NCBI GenBank assembly: GCA_033085395.1
Contig: JANQBS010000042.1
Coordinates: 62,001-126,000, forward strand
Direction of reading: 5' to 3'
Length of the DNA: 64,000 nucleotides
From: Xanthoparmelia taractica
Taxonomy: Eukaryota > Ascomycota > Lecanoromycetes > Lecanorales > Parmeliaceae
Shown: positions 43,791 to 54,656 of the stretch, in pieces
Layout: the number at the start of each line of letters is the position of its first letter
Position numbering within the stretch: position 1 is the first letter of the stretch
The notes under the pieces: model-generated
Databases searched by the model: none
What the model saw: the letters and a program-made list of their open reading frames with translations, nothing else
Told to the model about the DNA's origin: nothing
Translations under genes and position numbers: made by a program

Positions 43791-44714
43791 TCACAGTTCA
43801 TTCGGGTCAGCGCGGAACGGAGGACGAACCGACCAACGGAGATACCTCCTCAATGAGGTGAATACTTGTACCATGAATATGCACCAGATTGAGAACAATC
43901 TTATGTAACGGAACAAGCGATTCGCTCGCCTGGATGGCGTGCGTTTATCTATACCGCTCTTCCGCTCCCTCCAGTGTCGTCCCTTCCACATAAGACCCAG
44001 GATTGGTATGAATGCCACAACGCTTCCAAGAATAATAGCAAATAGTAGGAACGTGAACTGGTATCGAATCCTATTGCACAGGAGGTCCGTAGGGTAAAAC
44101 GCAAAAGTGAAACCAAAGGTCTGCCGGAGAAAATTGAACAACTGCGCTATGTCGCTGCTTTGTTCGCGGTGATAGTCGGTTGCGTAGGTATAGCAAGTTG
44201 TGGTAATGACTTGGAGGCCGAAAGCCGCAATGCCTATTGGCATTCAGCATTGACGGTGAATGAAATTCGAAGGGTGGCTTGAAGAAGCAGTTTACCCATT
44301 CCCATGCGCGGTCCCACTCAAGATGTATTGTACTGCAATGTAAAACTATAGATCAATAATCCAGCAGGCACGGGAATTTCCTCATGCCATACCGCCCGCA
44401 AGCGCATTTCTGGCTGGAAGCCAACTTTCTCTCTCATATTTGTTTTGACAAGCGCATCGAGAGGTCCAGTCCTACGGCAAGTTCTCCTGATGAGCCACCA
44501 ATGGTTAGAGCGCCGCCGTAGCCCAGTCAGATCTGGAGAGTGTCCCATTTGAAATCTTTGCTGAAGATACTTACGACAATGACGGCAGGTAAATTGGACG
44601 CAAAACCGTATTGAGTCGCATAGTAGAGAGCCGGGAAGACAACGTGGGGTTTCAGAGCCAACCTCAATGTGGGGAGGAGGAACTTGTTCCGGTGAACTTC
44701 ATCTTCTTCGTTGC
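43791..44714 (-). pseudogene. MFS transporter remnant
   Basis: Several pieces of a major facilitator transporter lie in order. 44714 to about 44578 encodes VVFPALYYATQYGFASNLPAVIV before a GTAAGT donor. About 44560-44318 encodes LGYGGALTIGGSSGEL, then a frame change and MREKVGFQPEMRLRAVWHEE through LLIYSFTLQYNTS. 44243-43791 encodes FGLQVITTTCYTYATDY, FNFLRQTFGFTFAFY and FLLFAIILGSVVAFIPILG. In-frame TGA codons lie at 44527-44529 and 44318-44320, the latter where a Trp is expected. A frameshift is needed near 44460-44440. The N-terminal helices are absent. This looks like a dead C-terminal half, not an expressed gene. Confidence 0.72.
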
Positions 44715-45289
44715 TTTCACAATACGCTCATCCCAGCCAGGTTGCAGAAAAGGTATGAGGAGGTAAGTTGCGTCTGCTTTGGGGACTTGGAAGAGTCTGC
44801 CCTTTTATATTCAATAGATTTGTGTCTCCAGGAGCACATAAACCTTCCATCCAAAGTCACGTGCTAGATAATTAGTCGACGTTACCGTGGAGTTGACATG
44901 GATTCTCATGCACCCGTTAATCGCTTCCTTCACCACTTGGCGTGCATGAATACGCCACAGAGGATGGGCTTGATTATAGTTGTGAGGTGCAACATGCAAG
45001 ATCGGCGTCATGAAGAGTTAAAGTTATCTCTCCTTTGAATTCGCATATCCGACGGCCTCTTGAGCTGCGTTGCCGCACCGAGAGATTTCTGCATCTATCT
45101 GGTAACGAAAAGATCATTGACACACACGCTATTGCCTTCACTATCACCTTGAAGGAGGTGTAAAAGATTGAAGCCCTGTACTGATTCTGCAGTGGCCTCA
45201 GTTGTGATTTGCCCATTTGGGACGCAGCGATAGCACTTTTGAAGCCGCTCTAGATTTCGGCTTTTTAAGATACGGTAGGTTGGTACGGT
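44715..45289. other. Gene-free region between two pseudogenes
   Basis: 575 bp where the N-terminal half of the transporter would be expected. I could not recover it in any frame. It may be deleted or decayed beyond recognition. Confidence 0.4.
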
Positions 45290-45955
45290 TCTTCATTTCA
45301 TTGGATCCGAACGATTGATCCTAATGTCGTAGATACTCGTGGACATCGTTTTGAAGGTTGTGATAAGCCCTTAGACCTTGAGGTTGTCGTATAAGACATT
45401 AAACCTGTTCTAGACGCTCTATTTATACCTAGTGCTTACGTACTTATTAGCGTTAGCATGGGAAGTACTACTACAGTCGCCGTCGTAAGCCGATACCCTA
45501 ATCGCTTGACGGAGTTCGTAGCGAGTGATTTCCATATTGCTTCCCAAAAGGCGGGTGAGACCGCGTGGGATCAGCGTATTCAGTTTGTTAAGGATTATGG
45601 CATGGGGGATCTCGGTAAGTAGCCTGTAGAGTGATGGTTTACTGTAAAGAGACGAGACTCTCTAAAGTAGAAGTGGGCGATCTTCATGAACGTTGCTGCC
45701 TTTCCCAAGGGGATGGAAAGCCCTGCGAAATTTCGGTATGGTTATGACGAGATTAAGAATATGAGGCCCGTTTAGCTGCCAGGCTTTGTTGTTGAGGTTG
45801 CCGAGGATAGTAGGTGTTCAAGAATTATGAGGGATTTCGTTGCAGCGAATGCAGCAAATGCTGAATTCCGTGAAACTTAAGATGTTGGGCACTTGCCTGT
45901 GATTGAGAACGTTGGCGGCTTTGTAGATTGTGTCGAAGGGTTTTGGAGGAAATGA
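45290..45955 (+). pseudogene. Alpha/beta-hydrolase remnant
   Basis: One frame reads through clear hydrolase sequence interrupted by stops: a strand-loop relic (DTRGHRFEGCDKPLDLE), a stop, DIKPVLDALFIPSAYVLISV, the nucleophile elbow relic SVSMG, FVASDFHIASQKAGETAWDQ, then stops. A second frame gives NVAAFPKGMESPAKFRYGYD, LPGFVVEVAEDS (acid region) and DVGHLPVIENVGGFVDCVEG (catalytic His), with a stop inside. The order and motifs fit the esterase/enol-lactonase-like alpha/beta-hydrolase group. At least four in-frame stops plus a frame change make it non-functional. The 5' end before 45290 is not recognisable. Confidence 0.72.
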
Positions 45956-46394
45956 ATGGTGGTATGAAAGGAGCTAGGTTTGCCTGGTCAGAGAAGAGCA
46001 AGCAACTAAAGTACGAGGGAAGGATGAGACGCAAATTCGCGGCAAAAGCGCTTGGTAATTGGCGTCGTTCTACCACCTTTTCCTCAATCTATCTGCACAA
46101 TCCCTCCTACTAGCTCTGCAAAACACACGATATCGATCCAATTCTTGCAGTGCATATTTGGTATACAGACTTTGGTCGGCTCACTACATTGCAAGTTAAG
46201 ATTACTGGCTAACAGTGGCAGCTTGCAGTAGAAGTGTCTTCCCAGTTACCGTACGTCGGGGTCTACATTTATATTCACTGACACAACCCTTTAGCCTATA
46301 CGACACTCGACTCACAAACAACCAAGTCCGCTCCTCGCCGCTCCTACCTTTCATTCTCATCTTTTTATCTCGCACAGCCTTCACCCGGCACCCC
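45956..46394. other. Intergenic region
   Basis: 439 bp with no supportable gene, between a dead hydrolase gene and the 3' end of the acetyltransferase gene. Confidence 0.4.
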
Positions 46395-47088
46395 TCACGA
46401 ACCCCCCTTCACCGCACCCTTCCTCAACTCCAAATCAACACTATCACACCACCCCAAATGCGTCTCCAACGTCCTCTCCCTCTTCCCCGTCTCCACAAAC
46501 CCAAACTTTTTCAAAATCCCAATACAGCTCTCGTTCCTCGGATCCACATCCGCCACCACCCACTCCACCCCTCGCTCCCAAAACACACCGTCAGGTCCCA
46601 ACAGTGCGGTGAAAGCTTCGGCCATGTAGCCTTGTTTCCAGTAGGCACTGTGCAACATGAAGCCGATTTCGGACTCGGTGGCGCTCCAGATGCCGACTTT
46701 GCCGATTACTTTGTTGTCGTTGTTGTTGCTGGGGGAGTGGAGGTCTGTTTTTGCTGGGGAGAGGAGCACGATGACGAAGTCGAGGGTGCCGTTTGTGGGC
46801 GAGCCGATCATTTCGTGGAGGTATTTTAATGTCTGTTCCGTTTTGGTGTGAGGGGCGCAGGACCTGTGTTTCTGGCTTAGTTCTTTTTGTCAAGAGTTGG
46901 TGATTCTTGGGGATAGGGGATGGGGCTGGGGATGAGGGATGGAAGGGTAGGTGGTTTTACCAGTATCTCATAACATCTTCGTCAGTGAACAGTTCGTGTA
47001 GGGATTCGAGGTCGCTTTCTTGGGCGCCTCGCAGGAGGAGCCGTCGTGTGAGGATCGTGCCGTCTTGTTGGTGAGTATGTGTTGCCAT
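46395..47088 (-). CDS. GNAT-family N-acetyltransferase
   Basis: Exons 47088-46961 and 46863-46395 (97-nt intron, branch AACTAAG) encode 198 aa. The N-terminus (TILTRRLLLRGAQESDLESL) is typical of RimJ/RimL-type GNAT enzymes. Exon 2 adds FVIVLLSP, KVIGKVGIW (strand 4), IGFMLHSAYWKQGYMAEAF (acetyl-CoA loop region), VEWVVADVDPRNESCIGILK and KFGFVETGKRERTLE. The substrate could be an amino acid, protein N-terminus or small amine; the sequence does not tell. The exon 2 half facing the stop has mostly G-ending codons. Confidence 0.9.
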
Positions 47089-47770
47089 TGCCCTTTCTTT
47101 TTCTTTGTCTTTATTTCGTTCCCTCGCTTCTTGGATTGTGTGTCTAAAGCGCTGTCATTCATTTGCAAAGATATAAAGAAACAATCGTTCTATTAGCGCT
47201 ATTTACGTTGGAGTCTTTGAGCGCGCGATATACGCATTATTTCTTTCTTCATCATGATAGGGCGGTCAGATAAGATGACTCACGCAAGTATACCGCCCTA
47301 TGCATGATGATTATTTCGCCGCCTCATTTTCGCTTACATCGGCGTCCAGCTGGCGGTCTGTGTGGCTTCTGCCTGGACTGCTTTCTTGATTGGGAAAATG
47401 CTGCAGGGGCCGGGTCATTGCAGATCCTCCGGCTTGGCGAACGCCTTTGGTGAGACGAGGCTGTAGACTGTCATTGATTGGTTGGTGGGGATTTGTGGGA
47501 ATATCAGGGAGGGATTAAGTGAGGATTGCGTGGCTGTTTATGGATTTGATTGATTGTAGGGCGCTGGTGGTCTAGATGCGAGGTATATCTGCACGCGTAG
47601 TACGCTGAGATGAATAGCGAACCGAAGCTCGAGCGCACGGTTCCAGTGCTCTGAAGATGAATGCATGCATTGCTGTTATATCGTCCTCCCCTCCTTTAAC
47701 ATAATGCTGAGGATTCCATGTCGCAGTTGCCATATCGCAGCCCTTTTCCTTCCCTTCATCTCGAGACCGC
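47089..47770. other. Intergenic region
   Basis: 682 bp between two genes on the minus strand, presumably the promoter of the acetyltransferase gene. Nothing else recognised. Confidence 0.45.
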
Positions 47771-48530
47771 TCAATCATCCTCTTCCTCCTTTTCCTTCTT
47801 GATATGCGCAGCAACGTCCTCCTCCCCATCATCGCTTTCGTTCTTGCCCTCGAATGCTCCAGCACCGTCAAGCTCAACGTCCCCAAGCTCAGTCTCGACA
47901 CCATTGACAATTTCGACAATTCCCTTGGCGTTTTCTTTAGCTGCATTTCGAGCCTTGGTCACACGGCCGGTGAGGACTTTGTCCTTTTTGACCGCATCCT
48001 TGCGGCTACGAGGGGAAGAAGCGAGACAGGAAGCTAAGGTTTCGGATCTGGAAGGACCTGGTTATTAGAGAGCGTTCTTGATAGAAAGAAACCGCTGCAA
48101 GGGCAGAAATGAAATGTTTCTCACTCAGAGCCCTCAGCGCCAAGCAACTCATCTGCCTTCTTCCCTGCCGCTTTCCCCTTCTTGCCCCCGCCATTACTCT
48201 TGCCACCCTTGCTGTTAGATGGCGCAGTGGTTGCTCCTCCCTTGGGCAGCAGACCTTCATCAGCAGCTTTCTTACGAAGGCGACTGAGGCGGTTGGAGAT
48301 GGCCATTGCGTTGACGGCGCCGCCTGTATGTATGTAGGTAATCGTGGTCAGTGTTTGATGAAATTTTTCATGGTGGAGGGAGGATTTGTGGTATGGTTAT
48401 AGTGAGGCTTACCGAAAGCGGAGGCGACGGCTTCGCAGTTTGGATGGATGTTTTCGAGGGCGAGGATGGTGAGCATCAATCGCGCATCATTTTCGGGGGT
48501 CCATTCGATTAGTTTTTGGCCTTTGGGCAT
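47771..48530 (-). CDS. Small basic/acidic protein with SANT-like N-terminus
   Basis: Exons 48530-48413, 48323-48125 and 48047-47771 (introns 89 and 77 nt) encode 197 aa. The N-terminal ~65 residues (KLIEWTPENDARLMLTILAL, then VNAMAISNRLSRLRKKA) form a short helical region common in uncharacterised filamentous-fungal proteins and faintly like a Myb/SANT helix set. A Lys/Gly-rich stretch (KGGKSNGGGKKGKAAGKKAD) follows, then an Ala/Lys helix and a very acidic tail (ESDDGEEDVAAHIKKEKEEE). The composition suggests a nuclear, perhaps chromatin-linked protein. The acceptor of intron 2 (CTTCCAG at about 48048) was chosen because only it keeps the frame. Confidence 0.8.
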
Positions 48531-49127
48531 TTCGGTGGGGGAAATTGGTGATGTGAAGGGGTGGTGTTGTTGGTGGTGAGGTTGACGGGTTGGTGAAGTG
48601 GAGGGATGATGTTGTTGTTGTTGGTAAGATGATGGGTTGGTGAGGTGGAAGCTTGGTGAAATGGAGGGATGATGATGTTGTTGTTGTTGATGGGTTGGTG
48701 AGGTAGAAGACGTAGGGTCTTGAGGTTTGAGCTTGTGAGACTGTCGTAGACGGTGAAGAGTGAGGTTTGAAAGCTAGTTGCTATTGTGGGTTGGTACCTT
48801 AAGAACGAAGGTTTCAAAGGTCGAGGACGGCAGATGAAATGATTTTACTGGTGAGAATAATGGTTGCAGACGATGCGTGTTTCCAGCAGTGACTGGTACA
48901 TCACTTCACTCATGGTTGGTAGTAATCTCACTCAAAGTTAGGATACGTGTGGAAGTCACTTTCAGGGTCTATTCTGAAGAAAGCCATTGCCTTTTACCTT
49001 TGCCGATGCTTTATGATTTCCATTAATACCTTCTATTTGTACTACTCAAGAGGCAATGAAAACTGTCGTGCCAGCAAGGAAATGAGTAAACCACATTTCA
49101 CATAATCCGATCTTCCACCACTCTTTC
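48531..49127. other. Promoter region with a minisatellite
   Basis: About 600 bp separate the start of the small basic/acidic gene from the stop of the next minus-strand gene. The proximal part is the repeat listed separately. No gene seen; the 48509-48817 minus frame is an in-repeat artefact. Confidence 0.45.
48545..48720 (+). repeat. Imperfect GTTGTTG / TGGGTTGGTGA minisatellite
   Basis: Three degenerate copies of a ~50-60 nt unit can be seen: a GTTGTTGTTG run, then GGGTTGGTGA, then a GGAGGGATGATG segment. It lies immediately upstream of the gene starting at 48530, in its leader or promoter. Confidence 0.6.
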
Positions 49128-50426
49128 CTAGGGAGGTGGCCAGTTAAGAGCGGGTAGAACGCTAAGGACTCTCTCAAGGTCTTTAGTACCCATGATGTCG
49201 GTTATATCAGGATCGATGAATCCGCTGCCTCGAGGGAAGACGTAAGCGTACAATTGGCGAAGGGAACGCTCGCTCGTGTTGTGTACGCGCGCAGCGTCGT
49301 GGTAAGAGATCGCCACGCCCATGAAATGACAGGCCATGAAAACGCACATCGCTTGACAGACTTGGCCAGAGTAATAGTCCAGTACTGCCGACCAACTCTC
49401 CACATCTGCCTGATAGAGCATTTCAGCGGTAAGTAACACGCAGATATTTTTGACGGCTTGGAGAAGATCCTCATCTCTTAATGCTTCATGAAGCCGCTGG
49501 TCGATTTCCGCGAAGTAGTCTACTTCTTGGTCAAAGGTCCCTTCAGAAGTCACCATGCGATGGTCTCTCTGGTCGCCGACTTGACTATCTCTGTCATTAT
49601 ATTCGGCAACAACGATGCCACCGTCGAAAATGGGAATAGGTAAGAAGTCTAGGATGCGCTCGATATGGCTTCTGGCAAGGGTAGGGAGGACGTCTTGTGA
49701 AATGAGCTCCATCCTATTTTCATAAATAGAAGCCCAAGTAGAACGGATATAATCCCGACTCACCGACATCCGTGATAGATTAGTAAGAAAGCTCGAATCA
49801 TTGTCGCCCTGGTTTGAAAGATGCCACGCAATGTAGACGCTTATAGCGGCGATGCACTCTGGTGAGTGAGCTTCTCCCTGGAGTGTTTGCGATAAGGGGC
49901 CAGTGATGGACCGAGCGATGACCACTACCGGGACCTCCAGATGAAGTTCCAAGTAGAGCCTCTCGCAGAAATCCAATGGATCCGTTTCATCCCAACTTCC
50001 CCTTCTCTCAATTCTTGTAGACCTGAGTTCGTTCATGTCCTGATGCTCGAAAAATGACTGCAATTGCTCAGTACTTGTGCGATCTTCCCTCGTTTGCGTG
50101 CCTTCAGACACAACTGCGGATATAAGACTATCCCTGAATTCATCGTTGTCATCCATGATTCCATGCTCGAGATATGGGCGGGGTTGTGCGGGGAAAAAGG
50201 TTGCCCGGCAAGCAGGGCAGCTGTTGTTGTCGCGAAGCCATCTCGCAATGCATATGGTCCCAAATAGATGATTGCATGGTAAGCGGACTGGAAGCTCAAC
50301 GGCGCCAGTGGACGAGTTGAGCGCTCCGTATCGTTCAAGACATACCATGCAAGCCTTAACTTCAAGTTCATCTTTTTGTACAGTGTTCTCGATGCGAAGA
50401 AGTTGGTTGAGAAACTCCTGGGCCAT
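49128..50426 (-). CDS. RING finger plus TFIIB-like cyclin-repeat protein (copy 1)
   Basis: This is a 432-aa single-exon protein. The start at 50426 (MAQEFLNQLLRIENTVQ) is preferred over 50498 because the two paralogues in this window begin the same way (MAKAFLAEIL, MAEIFLDELL). Residues ~27-75 form a RING finger: CMVC, LPCNHLFGTIC, CPAC. Two regions then resemble cyclin folds of the TFIIB type: ~185-300 (CIAAISVYIAWHL ... SVSRDYIRSTWASIYENRME) and ~320-430 (MCVFMACHFMGVAI ... NTSERSLRQLYAYVF), ending VLPALNWPP. RING fingers usually confer ubiquitin-ligase activity; TFIIB repeats bind TBP and DNA. Which of these applies is unknown. The RING is well supported; the cyclin-fold call rests on pattern resemblance. 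Confidence 0.82.
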   Translation of the reverse strand: MAQEFLNQLLRIENTVQKDELEVKACMVCLERYGALNSSTGAVELPVRLPCNHLFGTICIARWLRDNNSCPACRATFFPAQPRPYLEHGIMDDNDEFRDSLISAVVSEGTQTREDRTSTEQLQSFFEHQDMNELRSTRIERRGSWDETDPLDFCERLYLELHLEVPVVVIARSITGPLSQTLQGEAHSPECIAAISVYIAWHLSNQGDNDSSFLTNLSRMSVSRDYIRSTWASIYENRMELISQDVLPTLARSHIERILDFLPIPIFDGGIVVAEYNDRDSQVGDQRDHRMVTSEGTFDQEVDYFAEIDQRLHEALRDEDLLQAVKNICVLLTAEMLYQADVESWSAVLDYYSGQVCQAMCVFMACHFMGVAISYHDAARVHNTSERSLRQLYAYVFPRGSGFIDPDITDIMGTKDLERVLSVLPALNWPPP

Positions 50427-52106
50427 TGCCGAGATTGATGGCAGTCGTTTGGACTTTGGAGATTCGATTTCGGAGTGTGTGATATGGTTTGATGGCATGA
50501 AGCTGAGGAGGAGAAGAAGAAGGACTTTTGAAGAATGGCAACAAATTTATTGTTAGAGCCACGCTTCAAAGGCTTTGTTATGTGTAGAGTCGCATTGTGT
50601 TTGCACCTTTGTGCAGAACAATGATCCTCCCCTTCGCATTCCTCATCAGGCGTCCTATGCGTAAGGCCTGGAGATCCAGGAACAAGCCTGGGGTCGCAAC
50701 AAGAGCTCTACCAATCTCGTTAGGAGTCTCCAGCTTACAGATTTCGGGATGGTTGGTACGAATGCTCTTATACCCTTGATGTGTAGGAAGAGCCTCGGAG
50801 AAAAAGATTGCACTAAGCCCGAATGCTCTGCGGCCATGGTGCCCTAGCTTACCTAACCCTGAATCTTCGGATTTGGTTAGGTCAGGGTTAATCTGGGGCT
50901 AGGTGAACACTTCTGTCTGGACCTTCACAACTTGGAACTTGCACCGAGCTTCAAGCTCCTGGTATGACCGCGGCCGACTCCATATTGAGCAGACTCGTAT
51001 CACTGAGTCCATACGTACAGAAACGATATATACGTCCTACTAGAAACCGTGAATGCCACTAGAGAAGCCAGAGAAGCTCACGTCATCAAAACTGATCGAG
51101 AAGAAAGTGAACCTTCCACCGGCCTGTAGATCGATAGTCTCTGGGCATTGAGCACAGATTATGTCTGGCAAAGCACAGAATTATGCGGTATAGTGGCAGG
51201 CGCAGATGCATTACAGACAAATTATTCCGTGACTTTGGAAATCAAGTCGCACTCTAGCGTACACGTTGCAACATTGGAGTCAACCCGGAAAGCATAGGAG
51301 AGATCTTAGTTGCGGATGAAACCAGTGTGTGAAATAACTCCTACGAAGATTTTACGACGGAATATGACAGAAGGATTCCTACCCCTGCCTGCCCACGTAT
51401 AAATCCCTGCAAAGCGAATCGGTTTCCCTACCGACCAGCCAGGACCCAGATCTCCAAATTCGGAGATCCAACTATGCTATGCGTCGTGACACGTGAAAAG
51501 TCGAAAGAAGGAAACCTACAACTATGAGCTCCGACAGAGTGTTGTTGTAGTCTTGCGGCTCAAACCGCTCAACTCATATCTCTCGATCCAAAGTCCAAAA
51601 TTACTTTAATACTTGTTTGCCTGCACAGCCCCCCATCCCTTCCTAGTTTAGTTCAAACATGCCCTCAAAACTTAATAATATTGACGCAGCAAACAGCAAG
51701 TAGAAGTAAGCCCACCTGTGATTATGGGGGCGCGTGGGGGGAAGATTTGGGGCGGAGTACGATCTCCGGGTAGAAAGTAGACCGCTTTTTCTGCTGGTAT
51801 CGCGCGATGTAAAGTATCTGCGGAGGGGAGACCGAGATCCCGTATGCGTTTGATGTGCAGTGTTTCAGGTGATTGGTGTGGTTGATTGGTTGGTGATTGC
51901 CGTGCGAGCTAGAGGGATAGTTGAGGCTTGGATGTCGGTGATTGGGTGGGTTGGGAAGATCTTGGTAGTATGGGTTGTTAGTATCTTGTGTCGGACGTTA
52001 CTTTGAGCTCTTTTTGTCCAGTCTGGAATCTTCACTTCAATCTGAATCTTTGGAAAAGAAATTTGGTTAGAAATATCTGACGTATAGATTATCCACATAC
52101 CATAGC
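50427..52106. other. Gene-free region (1.7 kb)
   Basis: No gene seen. It contains the promoter of RING copy 1 at its left end and the 3' flank of the secreted-protein gene at its right. The short foldback repeat at 50841 is the only clear structure. Confidence 0.45.
50841..50906. repeat. Short foldback element
   Basis: CCTAACCCTGA is followed 20 nt later by TCAGGGTTA, with flanking CCCTAG and GGGGCTAGG, giving an imperfect 20-nt inverted repeat with telomere-like words. The motif GCCCCxGATxAAxCCT is shared with 6241-6270, suggesting a dispersed element. Confidence 0.5.
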
Positions 52107-54656
52107 TCAAGCCTGCCCAGCAGCACAAGACCCATCGCAAACCCTCAGCGCCACAATCCTCTGACTGAAACTACCCTCCCCGTAAATCTCCCCCGTCAAA
52201 TCAAGTATATCAGACGTCACAGACGCGCCCCCGGCATCCCCATACCCCTGCGCGTAAATCTCCGCCGTCGCATTCCCATGCACCGCAATCGACTCCGTCC
52301 GATTCACTATATCCGGCTCCAACGGACCACCGCCAGGACCATAACATCTCACATCGCCATTATGATCCGTTTGCGTAAAGAGACAGATGACAGGCGGAAC
52401 AGGTATACCCGGCAACGAAGCATTCCACGACGCGCCCCCGCCGTTGGCGCCCTGTTTTGCAGCGCCAGTCATCGTTTTCGCAAACCACTTGTTGTCCGCC
52501 GTCTGGTTGGTTGTGAACGCGACTAGGGTTTTTGAGGGGCCGGAATGCGGCATCGATTGGCCGATTTCGTACCAGCGTAGCGAGGCGCCGGCGGGCATGG
52601 TTAGGGTGTCGATGTTCGTGCTTGTGAAGCCGAGCGTTCCGCGTTGGATGTCGTAGGTGCCGGCTGGGAGACAGAGGACGCCGCGTTGGCCGCTTAGACA
52701 GAGGGCGTTTGTTGAGTTGAGGAGGGGTGCGAAGGGGGTGGGGGCGGGGACGGAGATTTGGTGGCCGGCTAGGCCGTCGGTGGAGCTGTTGGCGGAGGAT
52801 ACGTTGGTGGGTGTTTGGTTGCTTGTTGGGTCTAGGGGGATGATGTTCCCATCGATGACTTCGGAAGCGGAGACATTGCATGCGATGGCGGCTGGTTGGC
52901 CTCTGATTGTTAGGTTGTATTCGGGGACGTTAAGGTCATTGGCCGCGTTGTTGACGAGCTTGCAGTCACCTCCTGGATTCGGTATTAATCGATCATAAAT
53001 CTTGTCGGCAGTCTCGTTAATAAAAGGAAGGGTGATGAGGGCTCTGTTGAGTTGAAACGACGGATCGGCACATTTCGTTGGATCACTGCCTTCCCATCCA
53101 CCGAATGCGTTGGCGGTCCCCTTCTTGTTGTTACATCTCATAGTGGCGATCTGATCCGAGCCGTCTCCAGAGTTTTTGTTTGCTGGATCGTCAATATTAT
53201 AGAAGTAGCTGGCCAATTCGGGCAGTGTAATAGCGTAGCCTTTGTTGTATTGGATAAGGAATGCCACGGAGTCGAAATTGTTCCAGCCGAAGACGGTTGA
53301 AAGCACTCCGGGTCCGAACACTGCAGTACAATTTTGGTTACCGAGTGACCGGCATTGCTCATTTCCTGTATGCGTGCTGTCGCCGAAGAACTTGTACTGC
53401 ACGATAGCTTGTTTGTCGTCGATGGCTGCAACATGAGGTTTATGCCAAATCCCAGGGAGTATAGCAAACAGAGCTCCAAGTGCAGCACCCATGATCCAAC
53501 CAACCGGTCCAGCCAGGAGCAAAGCTGTGGCCGTACCGAGCACGACTCCTACACCGCACATAGCTGCACTCACCCATTCGCCTTGCACCATATCCAGAAG
53601 GACAAAAACAGGCCCTACTAAGGCTCCTAACGCTTCGGCGACTCCTTCGCCGATGAGATAGGTAAGGATCACAACACCAGCAGCTCGAGCAACGTTTACT
53701 TCTGCCACTTCCACAGGCCCTGCAGCCCCAATCTGTCCGAGTGTATGCTCGAATGGGGCGACTGCCGACTTGGCTTCTTCCTGGATGGTGGGAAGTTGCC
53801 TTGTAGCGGGCGGCGGTAGGCTGTTAATCTCTGCCTGCGTGACAGCATCAGTGAACCATGCGGCTTGGTCGAATGTTACCGCATCCTCAAATCTTTTTTG
53901 TCTTTCTGTCAAGGTTCCGCTGCCCAAGCTTGCATTTCGACTGTCAAAAAGCAGAGCCGGCGCGACTGGACTAGTGACCACGTTAAACACCCGAACCCAC
54001 TGGTTGGTTGTCGAAGTGCTATTTGATTGTTGTATAGACCAAACGTTGTCAATCGCTTGTTCGTATGTATCCGAGTAGCTGGTGTAGTACTCCTCTCCAT
54101 TGCTGTAAATCAAAGCCATTGAGGATTCGATGGTGAGATTCAGAGCACCCAAAAGTCGCTGGATTAGATTGATGCCTGTATTGGTAGCCGGCCCCGGACC
54201 TCTTCGATAGAGCGGGTCTTGGTTCCACACGTGGGCGAGAAGACCTGTGCCGGTTTGGTGATCAATGATATCTGCATTGTTAACAGATGTTTGTCCTGTT
54301 TGTCTGACATAGCGTCTTGAATTGGATACTCCCCAGAATCCGATGGGTTGTCCGCTCTGGGCAACCCCAAAATCAAAGACTCTGAGTTGCAACATAGCAT
54401 TTAGATTGAACCCCATTTCCACTCGCAATGGTCCATCTACGGTCGTGCCACCTATCTGCAAACTCGTGTGCAAACCAAAGATCGGTTTTCCTGTCACCGT
54501 TGAAATACCTTTTGCTTCCATGTCAACGTCTGCAATAAGATAAACAGGACGCAGCGGTAAAGGCTGCACATTCTGTCGGGTACCTAAGGTTGTGGGATGT
54601 GAGAGAGCCGCCAGCGGCGAGAGGAGAAAATGCAGAAGAACAAAGATTAACATCAT
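52107..54656 (-). CDS. Large secreted protein with hydrophobic central region, unknown
   Basis: I do not recognise this 849-aa family. A classic signal peptide opens it (MMLIFVLLHFLLSPLAALS), and many N-glycosylation sites and paired cysteines suggest export. Residues ~20-310 are mixed strand/helix. A strongly hydrophobic, Gly/Ala-rich stretch at ~318-403 (AAGVVILTYLIGEGVAEALG ... GWIMGAALGALFAILPGIW) could span or insert into membranes several times. The C-terminal ~440 residues are extracellular-looking, with GNQNCTAVFG and VCDGSCAAG near the end. No intron is needed. Base composition flips near 52540: the last ~145 codons have a plus strand that is C-rich, the preceding part G-rich. Function is unknown; a surface or secreted interaction protein is a guess. 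Confidence 0.8.
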   Translation of the reverse strand: MMLIFVLLHFLLSPLAALSHPTTLGTRQNVQPLPLRPVYLIADVDMEAKGISTVTGKPIFGLHTSLQIGGTTVDGPLRVEMGFNLNAMLQLRVFDFGVAQSGQPIGFWGVSNSRRYVRQTGQTSVNNADIIDHQTGTGLLAHVWNQDPLYRRGPGPATNTGINLIQRLLGALNLTIESSMALIYSNGEEYYTSYSDTYEQAIDNVWSIQQSNSTSTTNQWVRVFNVVTSPVAPALLFDSRNASLGSGTLTERQKRFEDAVTFDQAAWFTDAVTQAEINSLPPPATRQLPTIQEEAKSAVAPFEHTLGQIGAAGPVEVAEVNVARAAGVVILTYLIGEGVAEALGALVGPVFVLLDMVQGEWVSAAMCGVGVVLGTATALLLAGPVGWIMGAALGALFAILPGIWHKPHVAAIDDKQAIVQYKFFGDSTHTGNEQCRSLGNQNCTAVFGPGVLSTVFGWNNFDSVAFLIQYNKGYAITLPELASYFYNIDDPANKNSGDGSDQIATMRCNNKKGTANAFGGWEGSDPTKCADPSFQLNRALITLPFINETADKIYDRLIPNPGGDCKLVNNAANDLNVPEYNLTIRGQPAAIACNVSASEVIDGNIIPLDPTSNQTPTNVSSANSSTDGLAGHQISVPAPTPFAPLLNSTNALCLSGQRGVLCLPAGTYDIQRGTLGFTSTNIDTLTMPAGASLRWYEIGQSMPHSGPSKTLVAFTTNQTADNKWFAKTMTGAAKQGANGGGASWNASLPGIPVPPVICLFTQTDHNGDVRCYGPGGGPLEPDIVNRTESIAVHGNATAEIYAQGYGDAGGASVTSDILDLTGEIYGEGSFSQRIVALRVCDGSCAAGQA

